Source of the DNA: Bacillota bacterium
GTDB taxonomy: Bacteria > Bacillota > Clostridia > Christensenellales > UMGS416
Length of the DNA: 64,000 nucleotides
Direction of reading: 5' to 3'
Assembly (NCBI GenBank): GCA_023421955.1
Contig: JAEZSE010000012.1
Span: 3,299 to 67,298 of the forward strand
Below the pieces are notes generated by a model. That model made no database searches. It was given only the letters and a program-made list of their open reading frames with translations, and was not told the origin of the DNA. The position numbers and the translations under genes are program-made. Shown piece by piece: positions 1 through 9,866 of this stretch. Numbering within the stretch: position 1 is the stretch's first letter; each line of letters starts with the position of its first letter.

Positions 1-97
1 GAATAAGCATCGTCCCCAAGAGCTCTCCTCCTGTCGCTGCGGCGACGTCTCCCTTAGAAATCCCCCCTGCTTCCCTTCGGTCAGCATCCGCCCTTCA

Positions 98-272
98 TAA
101 TCCCCCCGCCGCCGTTGGCGGCTTCCCCCCTTCATAAGGGGGGGTTCTTTCCGTTCTTGTTCTCATTAAACGGAAGCGTGATGAAGAACGGAATGCATCA
201 CCCTTATTAAGGGGGAAACCGGCGAAGCCGGAGGGGGATTTGTGTGGACGGCTCCGAAGGAGCAAGGGGGAT
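98..272. repeat. Modular hairpin repeats downstream of lonB
   Basis: Two or three copies of a GC-rich intergenic repeat. A unit has a short C-run/G-run dyad (CCCTTATTAAGGGGG at 201-215), then a small hairpin (ACCGGCGAAGCCGG at 218-231), then GGGGGATT. A first unit at 100-144 lies in reverse orientation, with hairpin GCCGCC-GTT-GGCGGC. A shortened third one at 243-272 ends in AGGGGGATTT. The same architecture recurs at 4656-4762, 53081-53280 and 55612-55825. No gene is visible in 1-272. The repeats sit just after the lonB stop and could end its transcript. Confidence 0.7.
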
Positions 273-1949
273 TTACTCCCCCCTCGCGCTGAGCACCGTC
301 GCGCTGGCCGCCGGGAGACTCGGAGAATAAACCGGCTCCTCTTCCACAAACGCACCGTTTTCATGCAGGATGTCATAGAAATGCCGCACGGGGAGCACCT
401 CCATGCCAAGCTTATCAAAGTTCTGCTGCCAGTTGCTGGCCGGGATGAACGCCCGCCGGGCCCCGGCCTTCTGCGCTGCCTTCAGCTTCACCGGCACGCC
501 GCCCACCGGATAGATGTCGCCGCGTATGGAGATTTCACCGGTGAGCGCCAATGTATTGTCCACCTTCAGGCCATGCACCGCCGAGTAAAGCCCGCAGGCG
601 ATCGCCAGACCCGCCGAGGGGCCGTCTACCGGGATGCCGCCGGGGAAATTGATGTGGATGTTGTAGTCGGTGGTATCGATGCCCACGGTGGAGTGCAGCA
701 TCGTGCAAACGTTTTCCACGCTGGAGCGCACGGCGCTCTTCATGCGCACCTTGTGCCCCTCACTACCCATCTCCTCTTCCTCCAGCACACCGGTGAGTGT
801 AAGCTTGCCGCAGCCCACGGCTGTCTTTTCGGCAATTACCTCAATGGTCATCACCGCGCCTTGCTGCGGGCCGCACACGGCCATGCCGTTTACCACGCCC
901 ACGGCGGGCCTCCTGGGCACCCGCACCTTATGCGACGGGGCATAGTTGCCGTTGTTGAGCACCCACTCCAGGTCCTCTAACGTGATGCTGCCCCGGCCCT
1001 CGCTCACGGCCACGCCGGCGGCCATCTGCACGATGTTCACAGCATCGCGGCCATTGGCCGAGTAGCGGCCCACCATCTCCGCGCAGCCCTCTTCCATCGC
1101 CACGCTGGCCTTTTTGGCAGCGCCGTCAGCAATGAGCGCCAGCTCGTTTTCCTCCAGTGGCCGGAAGAACACCTCCACGCACCGGCTGCGGATCGCTGCG
1201 GGCAGGTCGTTGGCGTTTCGGGTGGTCGCACCCACCAGCCGGAAATCCGCCGGAAGGCCGTTTTTGAACACATCGTGGATGTAGCTGGGGATGTTGGAGT
1301 CGCTTTCGGAGTAATAGGCGCTCTCAAAATAAACCCGCCGGTCTTCCAGCACTTTCAAAAGCTTATTCATCTGCGTTGGGTGCAGCTCACCGATCTCGTC
1401 CAAAAACAAGATACCGCCATGGGCTTTGGTGACTGCGCCGGGCTTGGGCTGCGGGATGCCTGCCACACCCATGGCCCCGGCCCCCTGATAGATGGGGTCG
1501 TGCACCGAGCCGATCAGCGGGTCGGCAATGCTGCGCTCATCAAAGCGCACGCAGGTAGCGTCCATCTCCACAAACTTTGCCTCGCGCCCAAACGGGGAAA
1601 CCCGGCTGGCCTTGGCCTCTGTGAGCACCAGCCTGGCCGCACAGGTTTTGCCGATGCCGGGAGGGCCATAGATGAGCACATGCTGCGGATTGGGGCCGCA
1701 CAGCGCCGCCCGCAGGGCCTTGATGCCCTCTTCCTGGCCGATGATGTCATCCATCTTCTGGGGCCGCACCTTTTCGGACAGGGGCTTGGTGAGCTGGATC
1801 TGCCGGAGCTTGGCGAGCTTGTCCATCTCCTTGCGGCTGTCGTGGGTCACGGCGGCGCGGGTGGATTGTTGGCTCTTCAGTTGAAACAGGAAATACAGCC
1901 CGATGATGATGCTGAAAAACAGCTGGACAGCGGCCAGCAAACCGGTCAT
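273..1949 (-). CDS. lonB: Membrane-anchored Lon-type ATP-dependent protease LonB
   Basis: ATP-dependent serine protease of the LonB type, 558 residues, known in Bacillus and Clostridia as a forespore-associated Lon paralog. Residues about 3-24 form one membrane segment in place of the long Lon N-domain. Then come an AAA+ domain (Walker A GPPGIGKT at about 95-102, Walker B ILFLDEIGE) and a C-terminal S16 protease domain. The Ser-Lys dyad is S445 in GPSAG and K488, 43 residues apart as in E. coli Lon. The ATG at 1949 is chosen because GGAGGT lies just upstream; the earlier in-frame codons overlap that ribosome binding site. It points to a spore-forming lifestyle. A lonA partner is not in the window. 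Confidence 0.93.
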   Translation of the reverse strand: MTGLLAAVQLFFSIIIGLYFLFQLKSQQSTRAAVTHDSRKEMDKLAKLRQIQLTKPLSEKVRPQKMDDIIGQEEGIKALRAALCGPNPQHVLIYGPPGIGKTCAARLVLTEAKASRVSPFGREAKFVEMDATCVRFDERSIADPLIGSVHDPIYQGAGAMGVAGIPQPKPGAVTKAHGGILFLDEIGELHPTQMNKLLKVLEDRRVYFESAYYSESDSNIPSYIHDVFKNGLPADFRLVGATTRNANDLPAAIRSRCVEVFFRPLEENELALIADGAAKKASVAMEEGCAEMVGRYSANGRDAVNIVQMAAGVAVSEGRGSITLEDLEWVLNNGNYAPSHKVRVPRRPAVGVVNGMAVCGPQQGAVMTIEVIAEKTAVGCGKLTLTGVLEEEEMGSEGHKVRMKSAVRSSVENVCTMLHSTVGIDTTDYNIHINFPGGIPVDGPSAGLAIACGLYSAVHGLKVDNTLALTGEISIRGDIYPVGGVPVKLKAAQKAGARRAFIPASNWQQNFDKLGMEVLPVRHFYDILHENGAFVEEEPVYSPSLPAASATVLSARGE

Positions 1950-2084
1950 AAAATTTACCTCCATCACTAATAAGCAGTCATATTATGTGATTGGAGGGTT
2001 GTAATAACACTTACTAAAAATGGCAAAAGTGGATATCCGTGTAAGGAATACTACTGTCATGATGTGCTTATCTACAGCGTAGGA

Positions 2085-2900
2085 TCATCTCCGTATCCCG
2101 TTTTTATAGTATTCTTCAATATCAATACCGATACCGCTTTCAAAATACTCATATTCATCCAAATAGTTATTGAACCGTTCATAACTGGAATGCACTGCCT
2201 GTATTTGGCCTTTTAACAACTTTATCAAATTCTTATGCTTTTCAGAACCTTTACATATATCAAGGATAGAATAAGCAGCTTCTTTGCGTACAGCCCATTT
2301 TGAATCCTGAAGCGCGGTTACCAATGAATGGATGGCCTGCTCATCATTAAGGTTACCCAATTGCCTTGCAGCAGCTGCACGTTTCATAGGATCTTCATTG
2401 CCCAATTCATCTATCAATGCATTCAACAATTGTTTGTTCAGGCCCTTTTTCATGATTAAGAGGCCCCCCATTAGCAAAATATCACGGTACTTATGAAAGT
2501 AAATTATATATCTATTATTGCTATTTACTATAATATAGGACAAATCATAGGGTATGGCAAGAAGTGGCATGGACAATATTGCATTTGCATGAATAGCATT
2601 GCGCATTGACTGGAAGGAAAAGGGATATGCCTGCCACATTTCTGCCGCAATCCTGCCGCTGCATTGCCATAATATGGTTGCACCATCAGCATTGAATTTC
2701 AAACACAGAGTGCTATAATTCTGACAATTTGCATGAGAAAGTAAACCCAGACAGAAATTTACAAATCGATTGTCGGTAATATTTCCTACGCAACGCAGAC
2801 TGGGGCTGATTAAGCGTGTTTGCTCATGGGTATCTATCAACCGATGAGAAATACAGTCTCTGTCTGTCATGCATCGATTGGGATTGACAAGTATTTTCAT
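2085..2900 (-). CDS. HEAT-repeat protein with an unknown N-terminal domain
   Basis: A 271-residue protein. The last 120 residues carry HEAT-like helical repeats (MKRAAAARQLGNLNDE, WAVRKEAAYSILDIC), usually protein-binding scaffolds. The first 150 residues resemble no family I know and contain many Cys, Asn and Ile. Base composition is clearly more AT-rich than in neighbouring genes, which suggests recent acquisition. The start is uncertain: ATG 2900 has no good ribosome binding site and overlaps the -35 of the divergent pilB promoter. A second ATG at 2453, after a G-run, would give a HEAT-only protein of about 122 residues. Function unknown. Confidence 0.6.
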   Translation of the reverse strand: MKILVNPNRCMTDRDCISHRLIDTHEQTRLISPSLRCVGNITDNRFVNFCLGLLSHANCQNYSTLCLKFNADGATILWQCSGRIAAEMWQAYPFSFQSMRNAIHANAILSMPLLAIPYDLSYIIVNSNNRYIIYFHKYRDILLMGGLLIMKKGLNKQLLNALIDELGNEDPMKRAAAARQLGNLNDEQAIHSLVTALQDSKWAVRKEAAYSILDICKGSEKHKNLIKLLKGQIQAVHSSYERFNNYLDEYEYFESGIGIDIEEYYKNGIRR

Positions 2901-2928
2901 TGAATTGCATATGTCAGAAGAGTATAAT
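2900..2928 (+). promoter_or_regulatory. Sigma-A promoter of the pilB operon
   Basis: TTGAAT at 2900-2905 and TATAAT at 2923-2928 with a 17-base spacer, 31 bases before the pilB ATG. It overlaps the possible start of the divergent HEAT-repeat gene. I see no c-di-GMP riboswitch between it and pilB. Confidence 0.7.
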
Positions 2929-2959
2929 TCACAAATCAAAGAATAAATGAGAGTGAAAC

Positions 2960-4645
2960 ATGGCGATACGCCGTAAATTCCTGGGCGAGATGCTCATAGA
3001 CGCTGGGCTCATCAACCGCCAGCAGTTGGATGAGGCGCTGCGCATCCAGAAAGAAACCAACAAGCGCCTGGGCGACGTGCTGAAGGAACGGCGCTGGGTC
3101 ACCGAGCAGCAAATCATCGAGATGCTGGAGTTTCAGCTGGGCATCCCCTTTGTGGATGTGGCCAATGTCTATCTGCCCGCCGGCATCGAGCAATATGTGC
3201 CGGTGCAGATTGCCCAGCGCCACACGCTGGTTCCCATCAAGACCGATGGCAACAAATTGTATATCGCCATGGAGGATCCGCTCTCCATCGTCGCCATCGA
3301 CGATGTGCGCACCGTGTCCAACATGGATGTGCAACCCATGCTTGCTCGGGGGCCATCGATCATCGCGGCGATCAACCGCATCTATGGCAGCAAGAAGGCC
3401 GAGCAGGCAATTGAAGAATTCAACCGGGAAGGCCCCGCCGCCACGCAGGACGAGCTGGATGCCATTGACCTGAGCGACGGTGTGAACAGCGCGCCGATTG
3501 TGCGCCTGGTGAACACGATCCTGGAGCAGGCCGCCAACGCCCGCGCCAGCGACATCCACGTCGAGCCCGGCGAGAGCGGCGTGCGGGTGCGCTTTCGCGT
3601 AGACGGCGTGCTCACCGTGGCGCTGACACCACCGATGAACGCCCACGCGGCCATCGTGGCCCGCATCAAGATCATGAGCAACCTGGACATTGCCGAAAAG
3701 CGCCGCCCGCAGGATGGCAGGCTTGATCTGGCCACCGGCGGCCGCAACATCGACGTGCGTGTGTCCACAATGCCCACTGTGTATGGCGAGAAAGTCGTGA
3801 TGCGCCTGCTGGACCGCGGCAGCTTCCTGATCCCCAAGGAGGGCCTTGGGATGACGCCCGCGAATATGGCCCGGTTTGAAAACCTGATCCGGCACCCCCA
3901 CGGCATCATCCTGATCTCAGGGCCCACGGGAAGCGGCAAGACAACCACGCTGTACGCGATGCTCAATGAGCTCAATGACCCCATCAAAAACATCATCACC
4001 ATTGAGGACCCGGTGGAGTATGTGATGGCGGGCCTCAACCAGGTGCAGGTGAACGCAAAGGCCGGCCTCACGTTTGCTTCCGGCCTGCGCAGCATCTTAA
4101 GGCAGGACCCCAACATCGTGATGGTAGGTGAAATCCGCGATGAGGAGACGGTGGAAATCGCCATCCGCGCGGCCATCACCGGCCACCTGGTGCTTTCCAC
4201 GATCCACACCAACGATGCCGCCAGCACGATCACCCGCCTGGAAGACATGGGCGTGGAGCCCTTCCTGCTCTCCGCATCGCTGGTGGGCGTGATGGCCCAG
4301 CGACTGGTGCGCAAAAACTGCCCCCTGTGCACGGAGGACTATACTCCCGATGCGGCGTTGTTGAGCCTGGTAGGCCTGACACCCGGCATGGGCCGGTTCC
4401 GCAGGGGCAAGGGTTGTGTGAGCTGCGGCGGCACAGGCACCAAGGGCCGGCAGGCTGTGTATGAAATCCTGACCGTAAACCAGGAAATCCGCGAAATGAT
4501 CCATTCCCGCGCGCCGTTGCAGCAGATCGTGGAATCCTCCCGCAAAAGCGGCATGCGGTTGCTGCATGAGGAATGCTCCGAACTGGCCGCCAAGGGGATC
4601 ATCTCCGTGGAAGAGGCCGTCCGGGTTGCGTTCAGGCAGGAATAG
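2960..4645 (+). CDS. pilB: Type IV pilus extension ATPase PilB
   Basis: Cytoplasmic hexameric ATPase that drives pilin polymerisation, 561 residues, the usual length for PilB/GspE. An N-terminal GspE_N-type domain (about 1-150) precedes the secretion ATPase core: Walker A GPTGSGKT at 321-328, Asp box ITIEDPVEY near 347, Walker B VMVGEIRDEE near 387, His box STIHTND near 413. Four cysteines (C454, C457, C486, C489) form the zinc knuckle typical of extension ATPases and absent from PilT. It is the first gene of the pilus locus, with its own promoter at 2900-2928. Its ribosome binding site is weak (GAGAGTG). Confidence 0.96.
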   Translation: MAIRRKFLGEMLIDAGLINRQQLDEALRIQKETNKRLGDVLKERRWVTEQQIIEMLEFQLGIPFVDVANVYLPAGIEQYVPVQIAQRHTLVPIKTDGNKLYIAMEDPLSIVAIDDVRTVSNMDVQPMLARGPSIIAAINRIYGSKKAEQAIEEFNREGPAATQDELDAIDLSDGVNSAPIVRLVNTILEQAANARASDIHVEPGESGVRVRFRVDGVLTVALTPPMNAHAAIVARIKIMSNLDIAEKRRPQDGRLDLATGGRNIDVRVSTMPTVYGEKVVMRLLDRGSFLIPKEGLGMTPANMARFENLIRHPHGIILISGPTGSGKTTTLYAMLNELNDPIKNIITIEDPVEYVMAGLNQVQVNAKAGLTFASGLRSILRQDPNIVMVGEIRDEETVEIAIRAAITGHLVLSTIHTNDAASTITRLEDMGVEPFLLSASLVGVMAQRLVRKNCPLCTEDYTPDAALLSLVGLTPGMGRFRRGKGCVSCGGTGTKGRQAVYEILTVNQEIREMIHSRAPLQQIVESSRKSGMRLLHEECSELAAKGIISVEEAVRVAFRQE

Positions 4646-4655
4646 CAAACTCCCC

Positions 4656-4762
4656 CTGCCACTACGTGGCATCCCCCTCCATGAGGGGGACAAGCTCATC
4701 TCTGTCAAGCCATCACTTGCCTCCCGCTTGGGGGAGGTGCCGCCCACAGGCGGCGGAAGGAG
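4656..4762. repeat. Modular hairpin repeat between pilB and pilT
   Basis: Contains CCCCCTCCATGAGGGGG and, further on, CTCCCGCTTGGGGGAG followed by the stem GCCGCC-CACA-GGCGGC. It is the same family as at 98-272, 53081-53280 and 55612-55825. It lies inside the pilus operon and directly precedes the pilT ribosome binding site AAGGAG, so it could attenuate or stabilise the message and set the PilB to PilT ratio; that role is inference. Confidence 0.7.
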
Positions 4763-4767
4763 TTAGC

Positions 4768-5820
<1,053 letters not shown>

Positions 5821-5832
5821 AGGAGGCTGCCA

Positions 5833-7047
5833 ATGGCAAAGTTTCAATATAAGGCCGTCAATATGGGCGGCAGAACCGTGGAAGGCATCGCGGAGGGCAG
5901 AGAGCGCCTGGAAGTGGTGTCGATGCTGCGTGGAAAGGGCTTCTACCCGCTGGACATCACCGAGGTGAAGGCGCCAGGCGCCCTCAACCGGGAGCTGGGC
6001 CAGAAGATCAGCCTGAAGGTGCTCGCGCTGTTCTGCCAGCAGTTTTCCACGATCCTGTCCTCCGGCATCCCGGTGGGGCAGGCGCTGGATATATTGGCCC
6101 AGCAGACGGAAGACAAGCGCCTGAAAGGCGTGCTGCTGGATGTGTATGAAAAAGTGCAGACCGGCCGGAGCCTGACCGACAGCTTCGGCGAGCACGGCAA
6201 GCGCTTCCCCACCATCTTTATGAGCATGCTGGCCGTGGGCGAGGTCTCCGGCACGCTGGAGGGCAGCCTCAAGCGCCTGCACGGCTATTTCAAGCAGGAA
6301 TACCAGTTGGTGGCGAAGTTTCGCACGGCGATGATCTATCCGGCAGTGATCATGGGGCTGGCCGTTGTGATCACCACATTCCTGCTGATCTTCATTGTGC
6401 CCACCTTCCAGGGCATCTTCGACCGGGCCGGAGCCAATCTGCCGCTGCCCACGCAGATCCTGCTGGGCCTGAGCGGCTTCGTCCGCACCCAGTGGCCGCT
6501 CATTCTCACTGTGATCGCGGCGGCGGCGCTGGTCTTCCAGATGTATCGCAAATCCGACAATGGCCAGCTGAACCTGGCCCGCCTCAGCCTGAAGCTGCCG
6601 GCATTCGGGCAGCTCAACATGAAGATGCTGGTGTCGCGGTTCACGCGCACATTGGGCGCGATGACAAGCTCCGGCGTGCCGCTCACGCAGGCGCTGGACA
6701 TTACCTCCCGCGTGGTGTCCAACAAGCACATCGAAAAGAAGCTGAAGCGTGTCACCGAATCAGTGCAGCAGGGATCGGCGCTTTATAAACCTTTGGCCGA
6801 TATCAAGGAGCTGCCGCCGATGGTGCAGAACATGACGCGCTTGGGCGAGGAATCCGGCCAGCTGGATTACATGCTGGAGCAGACCGCCGTCTATTACGAC
6901 GCCGAAGCCGAGACTGCCATCGCCCGCACCACCGCGGTGATTGAGCCGGCAATCATCATCGTGATGGCAGGCATCGTTCTGTTTGTGGTGCTGTCCATCC
7001 TGATGCCCACATTCCAACTGGCCTCTGTGGTGAGCAGCGTAAAATAG
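5833..7047 (+). CDS. pilC: Type IV pilus inner-membrane platform protein PilC
   Basis: Polytopic platform protein of 404 residues that links the PilB/PilT motors to the growing pilus. Two T2SSF domains (about 70-190 and 275-395) share the GxxLxxSL pattern. Strong membrane segments lie near residues 168-195 (VIMGLAVVITTFLLIFIVPTF), 220-238 and at the C-terminus (IIIVMAGIVLFVVLSILMP). AAAGGAGG gives a perfect ribosome binding site 12 bases after the pilT stop, so it is translated in the same operon. Confidence 0.95.
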   Translation: MAKFQYKAVNMGGRTVEGIAEGRERLEVVSMLRGKGFYPLDITEVKAPGALNRELGQKISLKVLALFCQQFSTILSSGIPVGQALDILAQQTEDKRLKGVLLDVYEKVQTGRSLTDSFGEHGKRFPTIFMSMLAVGEVSGTLEGSLKRLHGYFKQEYQLVAKFRTAMIYPAVIMGLAVVITTFLLIFIVPTFQGIFDRAGANLPLPTQILLGLSGFVRTQWPLILTVIAAAALVFQMYRKSDNGQLNLARLSLKLPAFGQLNMKMLVSRFTRTLGAMTSSGVPLTQALDITSRVVSNKHIEKKLKRVTESVQQGSALYKPLADIKELPPMVQNMTRLGEESGQLDYMLEQTAVYYDAEAETAIARTTAVIEPAIIIVMAGIVLFVVLSILMPTFQLASVVSSVK

Positions 7048-7333
7048 GATTTGTCTGGAATGTTTGAATCATCATGAACCAGGGTATCTGGAAAGTAATG
7101 GGTAAAGCAATTGTGGTTTCTGCCGGAATGATGATCTCTATGGAGTTAATCCGTTTGATGGCCTAACTGCCTGATGAAAAGGATCCCGGCACAAGCAACC
7201 GCGGCATAAACCATGAAATCATGAGGGATTGAACCCTCCGCACTTCTGCCAATCGCACCGGATGTGATTCCGATAACGGTTGAAGTTTTGCGGGAGAATT
7301 GTGGCAGCAATGCGGCAATTTCTGGGTTTGGAA
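7048..7333. other. Gap before the pilin genes, no clear gene
   Basis: About 285 bases, less GC-rich than the flanking genes. A 30-codon frame at 7074-7166 on the plus strand encodes a hydrophobic peptide with no ribosome binding site. The minus strand is open from about 7330 to 7146 with a membrane-like end. Neither is convincing as a gene. I see no terminator for pilC and no riboswitch fold. Confidence 0.4.
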
Positions 7334-7362
7334 TTGAAGGATTAACGGCAAAAGGATATAAT
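7334..7362 (+). promoter_or_regulatory. Sigma-A promoter of the major pilin gene
   Basis: TTGAAG at 7334-7339, a 17-base spacer, and a perfect TATAAT at 7357-7362, ending 60 bases before the pilin ATG. It gives pilin its own strong transcription, as expected for the most abundant pilus subunit. Confidence 0.75.
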
Positions 7363-7422
7363 TCAATGGTTGAATTATACGGCGAACTAACCCGTATGAT
7401 AAATAAAACTGGAGGTGCTCCT

Positions 7423-7776
7423 ATGCTTCTGACACTCAAGAAGAAGAACAAGAAGGGCTTCACACTGATCGAGCTCATCGTCGTCGTCGCGATCCTGGCC
7501 ATCCTGGCCGCCATCGCAGTCCCTAGCTTCATCGGCCTGCAGGAGAGGGCTCAGAACGGTGTGGAAGTCGGCTGCGCCAGCTCGCTGGTCGGTGCAATCA
7601 ATGTCTACAATGCGCTGAACGAAGCCACCCCCATTGCCGCCGCCAATGACGCTGCGCTTACGACGCTGGGCAACCTCGCACCGACATTTGATTCAAGCGT
7701 TACAATGGCTGATGTCTATGCTCGCATTGATTTCAACAATGGCGTTGCTTACGTGAGCGATACGAGTCTTGAGTAA
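7423..7776 (+). CDS. pilA: Type IV major pilin precursor
   Basis: Prepilin of 117 residues. A short basic leader (LKKKNKKG) precedes the class III cleavage site G/FTLIE with Glu+5, then a 25-residue hydrophobic helix and a short globular part. There are only about 105 mature residues and no disulfide pair, typical of small Gram-positive pilins. GGAGGT lies 6 bases before the ATG at 7423. The frame stays open back to 7264, but the promoter lies inside that stretch, so the short leader is the right start. PilD (8245-9090) should process it. Called the major pilin from its promoter, strong ribosome binding site and first position. Confidence 0.9.
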   Translation: MLLTLKKKNKKGFTLIELIVVVAILAILAAIAVPSFIGLQERAQNGVEVGCASSLVGAINVYNALNEATPIAAANDAALTTLGNLAPTFDSSVTMADVYARIDFNNGVAYVSDTSLE

Positions 7777-7788
7777 TTACATGCAGTT

Positions 7789-8169
7789 ATGACGGCAGAA
7801 TCAAAGAAATCGGGAAAGAAACGGCACGCAGGATTCACATTGCTTGAATTAGTAATGACCGCCGCGCTGCTTGCTATCATCGCCGCCATAGCAATACCGT
7901 CATTTATGTCATTACAAGACAAGGCTCGGCAAAGCACTGACATCGCAAGCGCAACGGAGATCGCCAACGCGATCAACCTTCACAACCACGCCAGCCCGGA
8001 AGAAGCACTGTCACAAGGCGATGTTTCCGGGTGGGCATCGGAAGCCGATGTTCAGGCTGCATTGGAAGGGCTGACACCAAAACTAGAGCCGGACAACTTC
8101 GCGCAAGCCATTGACAGGGTGAACGTGAACGAATACGGAATTGCTACGGTGAATACAGCCATCAACTGA
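7789..8169 (+). CDS. Second small type IV pilin precursor
   Basis: Prepilin of 126 residues with a 15-residue leader ending KRHAG, cleavage site G/FTLLE with Glu+5, then a helix (AALLAIIAAIAIPSFMSLQDKARQS) closely matching the neighbouring pilin at 7423. The globular part is acidic and poor in cysteine. It begins 12 bases after the first pilin gene with a weak ribosome binding site, so it is probably made at a lower level. It looks like a tandem duplicate that diverged after the helix; major or minor role cannot be told from sequence. Confidence 0.85.
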   Translation: MTAESKKSGKKRHAGFTLLELVMTAALLAIIAAIAIPSFMSLQDKARQSTDIASATEIANAINLHNHASPEEALSQGDVSGWASEADVQAALEGLTPKLEPDNFAQAIDRVNVNEYGIATVNTAIN

Positions 8170-8188
8170 TTTCCCAGCCACAATTGTG

Positions 8189-8220
8189 GGGAACGGAGCG
8201 TAAACGAACGTTCCGTTCCC
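8189..8220 (+). terminator. Hairpin between the pilins and pilD
   Basis: A perfect 9-bp stem (GGGAACGGA with TCCGTTCCC) and a 14-base loop, followed by only three T. It is a weak terminator or attenuator, which would let pilin mRNA exceed downstream assembly mRNA. Confidence 0.55.
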
Positions 8221-8244
8221 TTTCATCAAACTTCTGGAGTATGT

Positions 8245-9090
8245 ATGGACCTGGAAACAATCCTTCGCTTTTATGGCTCAAACCCCTGGTATGGGGCAAT
8301 CCTGACCGGCATCCTGGGCCTTTGCGTGGGATCATTCCTGAACGTATGCATCTATCGCATCCCGAACAAACTGTCTATACGCACTCCCCCCTCCCACTGC
8401 CCGGACTGCAAGGCGCGGCTCACCGCGCTGGACATGGTGCCGGTGGCAAGCTGGCTCTTCCTGGGCGGCAAGTGCCGCCACTGCGGCAAGCCGATCAGCC
8501 CCCGCTACATGATCGTGGAGCTGCTCACAGGAGTTTTGTTTCTGCTCTGCTGGTGGCGGCTGCCGGGGCTTGGAAGCCTGATCCCGGCGCTGGCGCTGGT
8601 CAGCGTGCTGATCGCAGCCTGCTTCATTGACGCGGAGCACACGATCATCCCTAACGGCCTGGTGCTGTTTGGCTCCGTGTGCGGGGCGCTGGCCGTGCTC
8701 ATCACAAGCCTCGCAGGCAACCCCAACCCCCGCTGGCAGGACGCCCTGCTGGGTGCATTGGCCGGCGGCGGCCCGCTGTTTCTGATTGACGTGGTCTCCC
8801 GCCTGATCCTGAGGAAGGACGGCATGGGCGGCGGCGATGTGAAGCTGATGGCGATGGTGGGCCTCTTTCTGGGCTGGCAGCACACCTTGCTGGCGCTGGT
8901 GCTTGCGGTGGTAGCGGGTGGCCTGGCCGGAGCCGTGCTGCTGGTCACAAAGGTGCTCAAACACGGCGACTACTTTCCCTTCGGGCCGTTTCTGGCGGCC
9001 GGTTCGCTGACAGCGCTGCTGTTTGGGCAGCAGATCCTGCAGGGGTATCTTGCGTTTAGCAACGCAATCGTCAAACTGATCATAGGGTGA
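8245..9090 (+). CDS. pilD: Prepilin peptidase PilD
   Basis: Bifunctional membrane aspartic protease (A24 family) and N-methyltransferase of 281 residues that cleaves the leaders of all prepilins here. The N-terminal domain has the zinc cysteines CPDC and CRHC around residues 53-81. The catalytic aspartates lie in CFIDAEHTIIPN and GGGDVKLMA. Seven or eight hydrophobic segments follow. The stop overlaps the start region of the next prepilin gene. Confidence 0.95.
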   Translation: MDLETILRFYGSNPWYGAILTGILGLCVGSFLNVCIYRIPNKLSIRTPPSHCPDCKARLTALDMVPVASWLFLGGKCRHCGKPISPRYMIVELLTGVLFLLCWWRLPGLGSLIPALALVSVLIAACFIDAEHTIIPNGLVLFGSVCGALAVLITSLAGNPNPRWQDALLGALAGGGPLFLIDVVSRLILRKDGMGGGDVKLMAMVGLFLGWQHTLLALVLAVVAGGLAGAVLLVTKVLKHGDYFPFGPFLAAGSLTALLFGQQILQGYLAFSNAIVKLIIG

Positions 9091-9095
9091 TAACT

Positions 9096-9866
9096 TTGAA
9101 AAAATCGGCACTCAAAAATAACAAAGGCCTGACACTGCTGGAAGTTCTGGTGGCGGTGTTTATCCTTGCCCTTGTGGCGGTGCCGCTCATCAATATGTTT
9201 GTAACAAGCACCAGGTTCACGGTGCTGGCGGAAGACAACACCAAAACCACCTATCTAGCGCAGGCGAAAATCGAGGAGCTCCGCACTAAAACCTACGGCC
9301 AGCTCTTCAACCTGCTTGGCACCAGCCCCGCATCCAACCCGGACCATGCCGCCGCAAGCGGCAAATTCTACTCCATCGTGACGGCCCCGGCCGGCGCGAT
9401 CAGCAAGGCCGCGTTTTCCGGCACGCCAAATTACGCGCACCTGTTCATCCGCGGCGGCAGCGCGACATTCACCGGCCCTGACGGCAAGGTGGCCACAGGG
9501 ACCTCCGGTTCGATCACGCTGGCAGTGTCCGGCAGCAGCTATACCATCTCCGGTGGGGTGTCCGCATCCGGCTCTGTGCCGGACGGCAGGCCTCTGGGGC
9601 TGATCATCAACTGCGGCACCGCAAGCTTTTCCAGCGTGGTCTCACTGTCCGGCGTGAGCGCCTGCGCCGTCTATGAAACGCCCGCCCAGGCGCAGGTCAG
9701 CAGCATTGGTGTGGTGGGCATTTCCACGTCAAACCTGTTTATCTATGACAGCGACAATCCGCCGGCCACCACGCTGGTGGATGTGAAGTGTATGGTTTAT
9801 GAATCCTCGTCGTCCGCCACGCCGCAATGCGTCGTGCAGGACACGCTGGAGGTGGCCGCGCCATGA
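9096..9866 (+). CDS. Minor pilin, PilV/GspI-like
   Basis: Prepilin-like protein of about 256 residues, with leader KKSALKNNKG, site G/LTLLEV with Glu+5 and the hydrophobic helix LVAVFILALVAVPLINMF. The body is rich in Gly, Ser, Thr and Ala and likely beta-sheet. The TTG at 9096 is chosen because GGGTGAT, matching the anti-Shine-Dalgarno sequence, lies 8 bases before; a GTG at 9087 overlapping the pilD stop is the alternative. By analogy with GspHIJK and FimU-PilVWX it should be part of the priming or tip complex. The following gene overlaps it by ATGA. Confidence 0.8.
   Translation: MKKSALKNNKGLTLLEVLVAVFILALVAVPLINMFVTSTRFTVLAEDNTKTTYLAQAKIEELRTKTYGQLFNLLGTSPASNPDHAAASGKFYSIVTAPAGAISKAAFSGTPNYAHLFIRGGSATFTGPDGKVATGTSGSITLAVSGSSYTISGGVSASGSVPDGRPLGLIINCGTASFSSVVSLSGVSACAVYETPAQAQVSSIGVVGISTSNLFIYDSDNPPATTLVDVKCMVYESSSSATPQCVVQDTLEVAAP

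Noticed and set aside
2929..2959. Possible c-di-GMP riboswitch before pilB, common in clostridial pilus operons
   Set aside because: Only 31 bases lie between the promoter and the ATG, too short for the aptamer; none is seen before the pilin either.
2936..3901. Long minus-strand open frame opposite pilB
   Set aside because: Its protein is His/Ala-rich in the way of antisense frames of GC-rich genes, and pilB is unambiguous there.
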